Source: Phycisphaerales bacterium UBA854
GTDB taxonomy: Bacteria; Planctomycetota; Phycisphaerae; Phycisphaerales; SM1A02
Length of the DNA: 40,656 nucleotides
NCBI GenBank assembly: GCA_002295885.1
Contig: DBGM01000038.1
Coordinates: 11,710-52,365, forward strand
Direction of reading: 5' to 3'
A model generated the notes under the pieces. The model was not told the origin of the DNA and made no database searches. It saw nothing but the letters and a program-made list of their open reading frames with translations. The position numbers and the translations under genes were made by a program. Positions 7,730-16,000 of the stretch are shown here, one piece after another. The stretch's first letter is position 1. Each line of letters opens with the position of its first letter.

Positions 7730-9106
7730 TCAGTCGGAACCCAACGGACGAATGCGGATGTTCCGATAGGCGACCGGTCCGTGATCCCCCTGCAGCCGCA
7801 GCGGGCCCACCGCGACCTCGCCCGGATACCCCCCACGGGTGGGACCGGTCAGCTCCACATCCTCGTGGATCACCCGGCCGTTGTGGACCACCCGCTCCAA
7901 TCTGGCGTTGGCGATCTTGGTGCCTTCGGCGTCGAACTTCGGGGCCCGGAAGATGATGTCGTAGGTCTGCCACTGGAACGGCTCCCGCGAGGCGTTGACC
8001 ACGGGGGGATGCCCCTCGAAACCATGCGGCTCGCGACCTTCGTCCCATCGCTCGTAGACTCCCCCGCAGTCACCGGCCTTCGGCTTCTCCCGGCCGTGGC
8101 TGTCGAGGATCTGGATCTCGTACCGACCCTGCAGGTAGACGCCGGAGTTGCCCCCCTCGACGACCATGAACTCGAGCTGAAGCTCCGCGTCGCCGTGTTC
8201 GAAGATCGAGACGAGATCACCGTGCGGACCGGGCCCCTGATTGACGAGGACCCCGGGCGCTTCGGCGGGCGCGGCCGGGTCGGACGAATCCAGATCAAAC
8301 GTGCGTGGTTGGACGTCGTTGCGACGGACCTCGGGCACCATGCGCCACCCGTCGGCATCACGCCACGCTGCGTCGACATTCTCATCGGAGGCAAGGTCCA
8401 TCCAGCCGTCGGCGATGACCCAGAGAATGCCCTGTCGGAGGTGCTCCCGGAACGCCGGTTCCGCGAAGTGCTCGTCACCGTGGCCACGACCGGTGTAGAA
8501 GGAGGATCCTCCGTCGCGAACCTGGCACCAGACGATGGGATGATCGCCCTGCATCCGTTCGCCCTCGTAGCTTTCGTGATCGAGTCTCGCGAGCACATGC
8601 ACCTGGCCGCGGGGAGAGGTGCGGAAGTCGTACCACTCGTCGACGCAGGTCCAGGTTCCCGGCAGATGTCGCATCGCGGGATGGTAGCGGTCCTCCACGA
8701 TCACATCGGCGGACTGGATCTGGGGATGGCTGGTGAAATAGGCGCCACCAAGAAATGTTCCGTACCAGGGCCATTCGTATTCCGTGTCGGCCGCAGCGTG
8801 GATGCCGACCAGCCCCCCGCCGTCCCGGTACCAGGCCTCGAAGGCACGCTGCTGCTCGTCGTCGAGGATGTCCTGGGTGGTGTTGTTGAACACCACGGCG
8901 TCGAAGGACTTCAGGCGGTCGGGCGTGAACCAGGAGGGATCCTCGGTGCACTCGACGGTGAATTGATCCCCTCCCATCGCACGGATCGCCTCCGCTCCCG
9001 CTTCGACCGAACCGTGGCGGAAACCATCGGTCCGCGAGTACACCAGCACCCGGGGCAGCGGTCCGGCCTGCAACAGCGTGGACACGGCGATCATCGACAG
9101 CAACAT
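7730..9106 (-). CDS. ThuA domain - DUF1080 (3-keto-glycoside hydrolase-like) fusion, secreted
   Basis: 458 residues. A short hydrophobic N-terminus (MLLSMIAVSTLLQAG) looks like a signal or anchor. Residues about 18-235 are a ThuA/trehalose-utilisation domain (class I glutamine-amidotransferase-like flavodoxin fold) with FNNTTQDILDDEQ, GGGLVGIHAAADT and GGAYFTSHP. Residues about 265-458 are DUF1080, a beta-jelly roll now named 3-keto-disaccharide hydrolase, with GNSGVYLQGRYEIQILDS and AKFDAEGTK-like segments. Known members cleave 3-keto-glycosides, so it plausibly hydrolyses a sugar oxidised by a partner oxidoreductase. It is the last gene of the operon, starting 10 bases after the oxidoreductase stop, with GAGGAG about 7 bases before the ATG at 9106; the frame is open upstream inside the neighbour but lacks a signal. 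Confidence 0.87.
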   Translation of the reverse strand: MLLSMIAVSTLLQAGPLPRVLVYSRTDGFRHGSVEAGAEAIRAMGGDQFTVECTEDPSWFTPDRLKSFDAVVFNNTTQDILDDEQQRAFEAWYRDGGGLVGIHAAADTEYEWPWYGTFLGGAYFTSHPQIQSADVIVEDRYHPAMRHLPGTWTCVDEWYDFRTSPRGQVHVLARLDHESYEGERMQGDHPIVWCQVRDGGSSFYTGRGHGDEHFAEPAFREHLRQGILWVIADGWMDLASDENVDAAWRDADGWRMVPEVRRNDVQPRTFDLDSSDPAAPAEAPGVLVNQGPGPHGDLVSIFEHGDAELQLEFMVVEGGNSGVYLQGRYEIQILDSHGREKPKAGDCGGVYERWDEGREPHGFEGHPPVVNASREPFQWQTYDIIFRAPKFDAEGTKIANARLERVVHNGRVIHEDVELTGPTRGGYPGEVAVGPLRLQGDHGPVAYRNIRIRPLGSD

Positions 9107-9116
9107 GACATGCTCC

Positions 9117-10253
9117 TCACATGGACACCCATTGCCCACCGGCTTCCGAACTGCGGACGACGGCGGAGATGAACTGCATTCCGCGACGACCCTGATGCAC
9201 ATCCGGGTAGTCGCAAGCGGCTCCATCCCGAATGGCCCGGACGGCGGCCAGATAGACGTTGGCGAAGGCCTCGATGAACGCCTCGGGGTGCCCGGCGGGC
9301 AGCCGGCACGCCTGCATGGCGGCGTCGCACAATCCCGCCCCCCCGCGCTGGTAGACCACCTCGGGCCCCTCGAGCGAAGTCACGAGCAGGCGGTCCGGGT
9401 CCTCCTGATGCCAGTTCAGACCGCCTCGGGTGCCCCAGACCCGGATGCGAAGGTCGTTGAGGGCTCCGACGCAGACCTGGGATGCGACCAGCACGCCGCG
9501 GGCCCCGCCGCGGAATCGGAGCAGCACATTCGCATCGTCGTCGAGGCGACGACCGTCCACGAAGCTCGTCAGATCCGAGAGCAGTGATTCGATCTCCAAC
9601 CCGGTGACGTCGGAAACCAGCTGCTCGGCATGGGAACCGATGTCGCCGATCGCCCCTCCGGCACCCGAACGGTCCGGATCGGTGCGCCAGTCCGCCTGCT
9701 TCTGGCCGGTCGACTCCAGATCGGTGGCCAACCAGCCCTGGTTGTATTCGACCACGACCTTCCGGATGTCGCCGATGGCACCGGTCCGCACCAGATGGCG
9801 GGCCTGCTTGACCATCGGGTAGCCCGAATAGTTGTACGTGACGCAGAAGACGACTCCACGCTCCGCAACGAGGTCGGCCAGCGATTCCGCCTCCTCGGTC
9901 GTGAGGGTCATCGGCTTGTCGCAGACGACATGGAACCCGGCCTCCACGAAGGCCCGGGCCACCGGGTAGTGCATGTGGTTCGGTGTCACGACCGACACGA
10001 AGTCGATCCGATCGGCTTCTGGCCGGTTGCGCTCCGCCTCCAGCATCGTCTCCCAGTCGGGATAGCACCGGTCGGGATCGAGCCCCAGATCGCGGCCGCT
10101 CTCGACCGACTTCTCCGGCGTGGAGGACAGCGCTCCCGCGACCAGAACGATCTCACCGTCCAGGGCGGCAGCCTTGCGGTGCACGGCCCCGATGAACGCA
10201 TCGCGACCGCCACCCACCATTCCCATGCGCAACGGTCTCTGGTACGTGGTCAT
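9117..10253 (-). CDS. Gfo/Idh/MocA family NAD(P)-dependent sugar oxidoreductase
   Basis: 378 residues. An N-terminal Rossmann fold has GMVGGGRDAFIG (about 11-22) for the dinucleotide, VTPNHMHYPVARAFVEAG (90-106), and the CDKPMT motif with Lys113, equivalent to the family EKP lysine. The C-terminal half carries the catalytic-type GAIGDIGSHAEQL motif. Family members oxidise or reduce a sugar hydroxyl (often C3) or an inositol. I chose the ATG at 10253 because AAGGA lies 8 bases upstream; an in-frame ATG at 10262 overlaps the isomerase stop and has that same site too close. It is sandwiched between an isomerase and a ThuA-DUF1080 protein, which points to oxidation of a glycoside or free sugar. 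The substrate is not predictable from sequence. Confidence 0.9.
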   Translation of the reverse strand: MTTYQRPLRMGMVGGGRDAFIGAVHRKAAALDGEIVLVAGALSSTPEKSVESGRDLGLDPDRCYPDWETMLEAERNRPEADRIDFVSVVTPNHMHYPVARAFVEAGFHVVCDKPMTLTTEEAESLADLVAERGVVFCVTYNYSGYPMVKQARHLVRTGAIGDIRKVVVEYNQGWLATDLESTGQKQADWRTDPDRSGAGGAIGDIGSHAEQLVSDVTGLEIESLLSDLTSFVDGRRLDDDANVLLRFRGGARGVLVASQVCVGALNDLRIRVWGTRGGLNWHQEDPDRLLVTSLEGPEVVYQRGGAGLCDAAMQACRLPAGHPEAFIEAFANVYLAAVRAIRDGAACDYPDVHQGRRGMQFISAVVRSSEAGGQWVSM

Positions 10254-10258
10254 TCGGT

Positions 10259-11257
10259 TCATTCCTTGGAGAAGGCGTCGTCGAAGGCCGCCCCGGTGGT
10301 CCGGAAGGAGATGGATCGGACGTAGTCGCAGGACTCCTGCGCACCGTGCTCGCGGTGCATGTGCGGGTCCTCCCATTCGACCGACAGCGGACCGTCGTAG
10401 CCGACCCGATTGAGGGCGCGGATGATGCCGTCGAAGTCGACATCCCCCCGCCCCACGCTGCGGAAGTCCCATCCCCTCCGGTGATCGCCGAAGGGCAGAT
10501 GCGAACCGAGCACTCCGGCCATTCCGTCGTGATTGACGGTCACGTCCTTCATGTGGGCATGGACGATCCGGTCACCGAACACATCGATGAACTTGACGGG
10601 ATCCACTCCCTGCCAGAGCAGGTGACTCGGATCGAAGTTGAAGCAGAAGGCCTCGTGGTGCCCCACCGCCTCGAGGGCGGTCTCCGTGCTGTAGATGTCA
10701 TACGCGATCTCCGCGGGATGCACCTCGAGGGCGAATCTGACTCCCACCTCGCTGAAGACGTCGAGAATCGGCCCCCACCGGTTGGCGAAGTCGTCGAAGC
10801 CCTGCTTGACCTGCTGCGGGCTGGTCGGTGGAAAGAAGTACCAATCGGGCCAGATTGAACTGCCGGTGAACCCGTTCACGACCCGGACTCCCAGTCGGGC
10901 GGCGGCCCGTGCGGTGTTCTTCATCTCCTCCGCCGCACGCTCGCGGACCCCCTCCGCGTCGCCGTGCCCCCAGACATGGTCGGGAAGGATCTGATGGTGC
11001 CGCTGATCGATCCGGTCGCACACCGCCTGTCCCACAAGATGATTGGAGATCGACCAGCAGGTGAGACCATGGGCGGCCAGAAGATCGTGACGTCCCTGAC
11101 AGTAGTCGTCCTCCGCGAGAGCGCGTTTGACATCGAAGTGGTCGCCCCAGCAGGCGAGCTCAAGGCCGTCGTAGCCGAACGATGCGGCCTTGGCGGCCAT
11201 TTCCTCGAGGGGCAGATCGGCCCACTGGCCGGTGAAGAGGGTGACTGGTCGATGCAT
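10259..11257 (-). CDS. sugar phosphate isomerase/epimerase family (xylose isomerase-like TIM barrel)
   Basis: 332 residues, the usual length for AP endonuclease family 2 / xylose isomerase-like barrels. The expected metal ligands are visible: Glu178 (LEVHPAE), Asp209 (NFDPSH), His235 (VHAHMKD) and Glu294 (SVEWED). Such proteins are isomerases, epimerases, dehydratases or, in 3-keto pathways, C- or O-glycoside-cleaving enzymes. GGAGGAG sits 8 bases before the ATG, making 11257 a secure start and first gene of the operon. The stop lies 5 bases before the oxidoreductase ATG, so translation is probably coupled. The cytosolic barrel together with the oxidoreductase and DUF1080 protein suggests conversion of a keto-sugar. 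Confidence 0.9.
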   Translation of the reverse strand: MHRPVTLFTGQWADLPLEEMAAKAASFGYDGLELACWGDHFDVKRALAEDDYCQGRHDLLAAHGLTCWSISNHLVGQAVCDRIDQRHHQILPDHVWGHGDAEGVRERAAEEMKNTARAAARLGVRVVNGFTGSSIWPDWYFFPPTSPQQVKQGFDDFANRWGPILDVFSEVGVRFALEVHPAEIAYDIYSTETALEAVGHHEAFCFNFDPSHLLWQGVDPVKFIDVFGDRIVHAHMKDVTVNHDGMAGVLGSHLPFGDHRRGWDFRSVGRGDVDFDGIIRALNRVGYDGPLSVEWEDPHMHREHGAQESCDYVRSISFRTTGAAFDDAFSKE

Positions 11258-11343
11258 GGATGGGCTCCTCCGGTGCCCCGCATCCTACAGCGCGATACCG
11301 CGGGGGCGGAAGAATGCCGACGGGCCGGAGCACGACTCGGCGG

Positions 11344-12246
11344 CTAATCGACGATCCGGACCCCCTCCACGGCGGTGCGTTGGCGGAACAGATCGCTCAA
11401 CCGACGCGTCATGGGCCCGACTTCTCCGGAGCCGATCAGGTGACCGTCGATCCGGGTGACGGCGGCCAGTTCCCCCATGGTCCCCGTGCAGAAGACCTCG
11501 TCCGCTCCGTGCACCTCCTCGAGGGGAATGTCCCCGACGGCATGCTCGATGCCGTCCTGCTCGCAGAGTTCGAGGACCACCGACCGGGTGATCCCCTCGG
11601 GACAGGACCGCGTGGTCGACGTGGACACCACCGAGTTCCTGACGATGAACACGTGCGTGGCGTTGGTCTCGGCCATGAAGCCGTGCTCGTCGAGCATCAG
11701 GGCATCGTCGGCCCCGTGTCGATTGGCCTCGATCTTGGCCATGATCGACTGCAGCAGATTGCAGGAATGGATGTTCTGGTTGAGCATGTGCGGCGGAAAG
11801 CGGCGGATCGTGCTCGTGATCAGGGACAGACCGCCGGTGTCGTAGACCGGATCCTTGAACTCGGCGAGCACGATCAAGGTGGGGCCGGATCGGTTCAGCC
11901 TCGGGTCCATGCCCGACGTGACCTTGAGCCCACGCGACAGGGTCAGCCGGATATGCACCCCGTCTCGCATCCCGTTGGCCTCGAGCGTCCTTCGAATCTC
12001 CCCGATGATGGATTCGTCGTCCGGCACCGTCTCGAAGGCCACTGCCTCCGCCGACCGCCGGAGCCGGTCCAGATGTTCGTGCAGCCGGAAGATGCGCCCG
12101 TCGTACACCCGAAGGCCTTCCCAGACCGCATCACCACCCTGGACGGACGAATCGAAGGGACTGACCCCCGCCGCGTCGCGATGGGAAAGTGTCCCGTCGA
12201 TGTTGACCAGGAGATCACGATTTCGTTCGTCGTACCGCTGCTGCAT
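11344..12246 (-). CDS. class IV aminotransferase-like (BCAT-like) protein lacking the PLP lysine
   Basis: 300 residues. The fold-type IV pattern is clear: GGDAVWEGLRVYDGRIFRLHEHLDRL near the N-terminus, then SIMAKIEANRHGADDALMLDEHGFMAETNATHVFIV (about 167-202) and EVFCTGTMGELAAV (about 250-263). However, where the Schiff-base lysine should be (K-x2-N or K-x3-N before this block), the sequence is NQNIHSCNLLQ with His160; no Lys lies between 132 and 170. The codons are unambiguous. It may be a non-transaminating or structurally repurposed member. GAGGAG lies 8 bases before the ATG at 12246, and the upstream sulfotransferase-like gene ends 19 bases earlier, so they are one transcript. BCAT/DAAT/ADC-lyase function should not be assumed. 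Confidence 0.85.
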   Translation of the reverse strand: MQQRYDERNRDLLVNIDGTLSHRDAAGVSPFDSSVQGGDAVWEGLRVYDGRIFRLHEHLDRLRRSAEAVAFETVPDDESIIGEIRRTLEANGMRDGVHIRLTLSRGLKVTSGMDPRLNRSGPTLIVLAEFKDPVYDTGGLSLITSTIRRFPPHMLNQNIHSCNLLQSIMAKIEANRHGADDALMLDEHGFMAETNATHVFIVRNSVVSTSTTRSCPEGITRSVVLELCEQDGIEHAVGDIPLEEVHGADEVFCTGTMGELAAVTRIDGHLIGSGEVGPMTRRLSDLFRQRTAVEGVRIVD

Positions 12247-12265
12247 GACGGTGCTCCTCGTTGCT

Positions 12266-12988
12266 CTACAGCCGGTACCGGTGCAGATGCTCGTACTGTT
12301 CCTGGCACGCCGCCACCAGCGACTCCAATTCCCCGGGCACGTCGACGACCCCGGAACGCGGGGCGTCGAAGCCCGTCGACGCCTCGACGGAATCGTACCA
12401 CCAGGGTGCCCACGCTCCGTCGCTGTCCCGGGGGCCCGCCGACCACGAGAGCATCGACTCGTCGAACTCGACCCCCACGGCTTCGCAGCACCGACCCAGC
12501 ACACCCCGGGGATCCGACAGCACGTCGGAGGCATCGAGGACCGGCGGCACGACACCCGTCCGCTCGTGCACCTCGTCGAAGATCGCCCGCTGCTGGGGCA
12601 GGCCCGTATCTTCGATCGAAGGATTCGGCGTGCGGGCGTGGAGGGAGGCGACCATGGAGCGGGGGTCGCGGATCAGGAAGCAGTTGACCACCGATTCCAT
12701 CCAGGTTCGATCCATGTCGGGAAGAAGATGGTGCGTCATGTGCTTCTGGTAGAAGACGCGGACACCGGGAGGAACCGGACCGAGCAGGGAGTCGACGACC
12801 CGGTCGCAATCGGCATCGTGCACCGCGAGGATCTCGTCGCGTCCCGGATGCGGAAGCCCGGTTCGAACGAGGTAATGGGCGTAGAACGGCTCGTCGATCA
12901 CGACCGTGTCGGGCCGATTCTCCCAGGAACGCATCATCGCGGTCGAGATGTTCCTCGGACCGGACCACATCGCGACGCGGACGCACAT
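12266..12988 (-). CDS. sulfotransferase-like P-loop protein
   Basis: About 240 residues. The N-terminus has MWSGPRNISTAMMRSW (7-22), matching the PAPS 5'-phosphosulfate loop, and FLIRDPRSMVASL (about 105-117) matches the 3'-phosphate-binding RDPR motif of sulfotransferases. No signal peptide, so cytosolic. Its acceptor is unknown. The start is uncertain: the ATG at 12988 immediately precedes the conserved strand, but has no good ribosome-binding site, and the frame is open to 13180. It follows the TPPII-like gene by 58 bases and precedes the aminotransferase-like gene by 19 bases. I recall plant proteins in which a similar P-loop domain is fused to a BCAT-like domain, which would support a joint function, but I cannot check this. 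Confidence 0.78.
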   Translation of the reverse strand: MCVRVAMWSGPRNISTAMMRSWENRPDTVVIDEPFYAHYLVRTGLPHPGRDEILAVHDADCDRVVDSLLGPVPPGVRVFYQKHMTHHLLPDMDRTWMESVVNCFLIRDPRSMVASLHARTPNPSIEDTGLPQQRAIFDEVHERTGVVPPVLDASDVLSDPRGVLGRCCEAVGVEFDESMLSWSAGPRDSDGAWAPWWYDSVEASTGFDAPRSGVVDVPGELESLVAACQEQYEHLHRYRL

Positions 12989-13046
12989 CAGGCGCAACGC
13001 CCCAAGCGATGATCCGTCGGCCTCTTCGCGACGTACGAGGTGCGGA

Positions 13047-16000
13047 TCAAAGCGGCCCGTACCGACCCGGGAACCTCCGCAGCAGATCACGACGCTGGGC
13101 GTCGGCCAGATGATCCCAGCCCAGCGATTCGAGTAGTTCGAGACGGATCTCGTACAGCTCGCGATCGTGTGGATGATCATCGATGCGGCCGTCGATCAGT
13201 TGCAGAGCGGAGGCCTCCCGCTCACGCAGCCGCTCCCGCCCCAGAGCGAGCCGCCACCCGTCCTTGCCGGACGCCGGATCACCCCATTCATCGAGTTCCG
13301 CCCAGGACGCCATGAAGGCATCACGTTCCTCGTCGCCGCCGCCATGGGCCTGTTCCAGCCGTACGGAGGCACGGACCCGCAGGGCATCGATGAGATGACT
13401 GCGGGCGGCATCCATCTCGGCCATCATCTCCTCATCGACGTCCTCGCCGTCGTGCTCACGACCGTGCCAAGCCGCAAGGGACTCGACGTCGATGGCGGCG
13501 ATCAATTCATCGGCGGCCTCCAGCGTGGCGTCGCGTCTGGCGTCGTCATCGAGCGACTCGTCGTCGCCGACCCAGTCCATCCGGGCCGCGAGCACATCGA
13601 GATCCTCGGGATCAGCATCGAGCCGCATCGCCACCAGCGCGTCGAACTCGTCGCGCTCGGATTCGTGATCGAACTTCGACAGGTGCTTCACCTGGGCGGC
13701 GGCGATGGCCTCCTCCAGACGCTCCGTGGTGCCCGGCTCGTCGTCCTTGTCCTTGTCGGCCGACTTGGGCTTGGGAGCGGGCACCGCGGGCTGCGCGATC
13801 ACCATTCCGATCGGCCATCCGTCCGGGTCACCACCGGAACCGACGGTGTCGCTCTGCCGCGAGCCGAAGCGGATCGTTCCCATCAGCATCTCTCCCGGCT
13901 CCCCGGCCTTCGACTGGGCCGAGAGGGAGGGAGCGGCGATGTAGAGCGGCGACGATTCACCGTGACGCAGCACCCGATCGTCGAAGCTTCCACCCCCTCG
14001 GAAGGCGTCATCCGGATGCGACCGGATGCGAAGCGAGATCGCGGAATCAAGACGTCGGTCGAGGCACAGCGGGAACTTCGAAAGCCGCTCCAGTTCCGCC
14101 GGGTCGTCGTGCCGCACATGGAAGACGACGTCGTACTTCCCCTTGTCGAGCTTGTAGAAGGAATCTCCCACGGTCGCCATCACCAGCTGCTTGGACTTGT
14201 CGTAGACCAGGATGAAGGTCGACTCGTAGTCCCTCGTGGCCGGCAGCCCACGCTCCCAGATGCGGACCGAGGCGTCCTTCTTCAGTTCGAACTCGTAGTT
14301 GGCGACGAGTTCGTGGATCCGCCGGCCTTCCGGCAGTTCGTCCCGTCCCGGAGACAACGGCTCGATCCGGCGATCGGTGGACTGGATCCAGGACCGAGCG
14401 AACCGCAGCGAAGCCGATGGGTCCAGCAGCTCACGTCCCAGCGGCGCCCGGACATCGACGGTGGTCACCCGGTGATTGCCGTCGAGCACGATCGGATCCG
14501 CCTCGGGTACGAGCCCGTGGGCGGTGACGGTGATGTCGACGACGCCTTCCTCGAGGCTGGACCAGTATTGGGCGATCGCCAGCTCCATGGTGCGGCCGCC
14601 GATGGCGGGAATGCTCACCAGTTCACGGGCATCGTCCTCGAACCGCACGTATCTTCGCTGGTTCGCATCGGTGAACGGACGACCGTCCTCGAGCTGCGTG
14701 GCGTGCACCACGAGCGTCCGACGCTCCTCCTCGTCCAGGCGTTCGAGCTCGACGTCGACCCAGGTCGTTCCGTGGGGCAGGTCCAGATACCACCGGTAGA
14801 TGTCGCCGGGTGAGAACGTCACCCGCTCCTGCAGCGTCCAATCGTTGCCCGCGTCGAACGGCACCGTGCGGAGCACGGTCACGGGCAGCGATGCGATCGG
14901 TCCGGCGTCGGGGTCCCCCGAGTCGAACACGTGCACCTCCGCGAAGTGGCTTCCGGGCTCCAGGCCGGTGGGATCGATCCGCACGTCGAATCGCTTGCCT
15001 CCGGCGACGAGCATCATGGTTTCGGGAGCGTCGATCCAGTCGACGGTCGATTCGAAGCGAAGCGGCTTCTCGAACTGCGCCTGGCGTATGCGGTCGGATT
15101 CCCGCGGGAAGACCGGTGAAATGGTGGCGGACACCGTTGCGATGCGGTCCTGCTCCCACGATTCTCGCAGATAGACGCCCCGGCCGGCGTGGCGTCCCAT
15201 GGTCTCGATCTCGTACCGGACATCGGCGTCCCCGGGATCACCGTGCTGCTGCAGCCAGTCCCAGGCGGCGGGAACGTTGATCAGCCCCGCACCGAGGCTG
15301 AACCGGTCCATTCCCGGCACCGGACGGGCGGTGTTCTTGACGGCTCTGCGCATCAGGTGGGGAGTCCATGTGCGGCCCTCCTGCTTGAGCCCACTGCAGA
15401 GCAGTGCGATGGATCCGCACGCATTCGGAGATGACATGGAGGTCCCGTTCTTCAGCGCGTGGCGACGAAGCGTCCACATGGGCATGGGAGAGACGGCGCC
15501 GCCGGGAGCACTGATGTCGACTCCCAGATCGCCGTCCGGGGCCGGACCCCGACTCGACCAGGTGTAGAGCAGCGAGTCGTATGGCTCGCGGAACGAATAC
15601 TGGTCCCGCATCATCTCCGGCGTGAGCATGGCCCCCACCCCGATGATCTCCGTCGTCGTACCACCGGGCGTACCCACGGTGGAGAGATTGGGGCCGCTGT
15701 TTCCGGCACTGGCGACGAAGATGACGCCGTGCTCGTTCACGATGTCGCGGTACAGGTCGATGATTCGGCCATGATTGGGGAACCCGGTCGATCCGCCGTA
15801 GGACATGTTGATCAGGTCGCAGCCGTTCTCGAGGACCGCGATGAGACCACGTACCTCTCCGGTGCCCAGCGACGTCGAGCCCAGACGGGTATCACCGATC
15901 TTGACGGAGACGATCTTGGCACCCGGGGCGATGCCGTCGAGTTCCGGCTGCCCCGGGAAATGGGCCGCAACCGTGCCTGCGACATGTGTCCCGTGCGATC

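Noticed and set aside
11731..11739. Lys171 of the aminotransferase-like protein (AKIEA) as the PLP lysine
   Set aside because: It lies after the conserved Asn by eight residues and is a common non-catalytic Lys in class IV families; the catalytic one should precede the Asn by three or four.
11260..13012. Plus-strand frames over the aminotransferase-like and sulfotransferase-like genes
   Set aside because: No motif or start signal; the minus strand carries conserved family motifs and Shine-Dalgarno sites.
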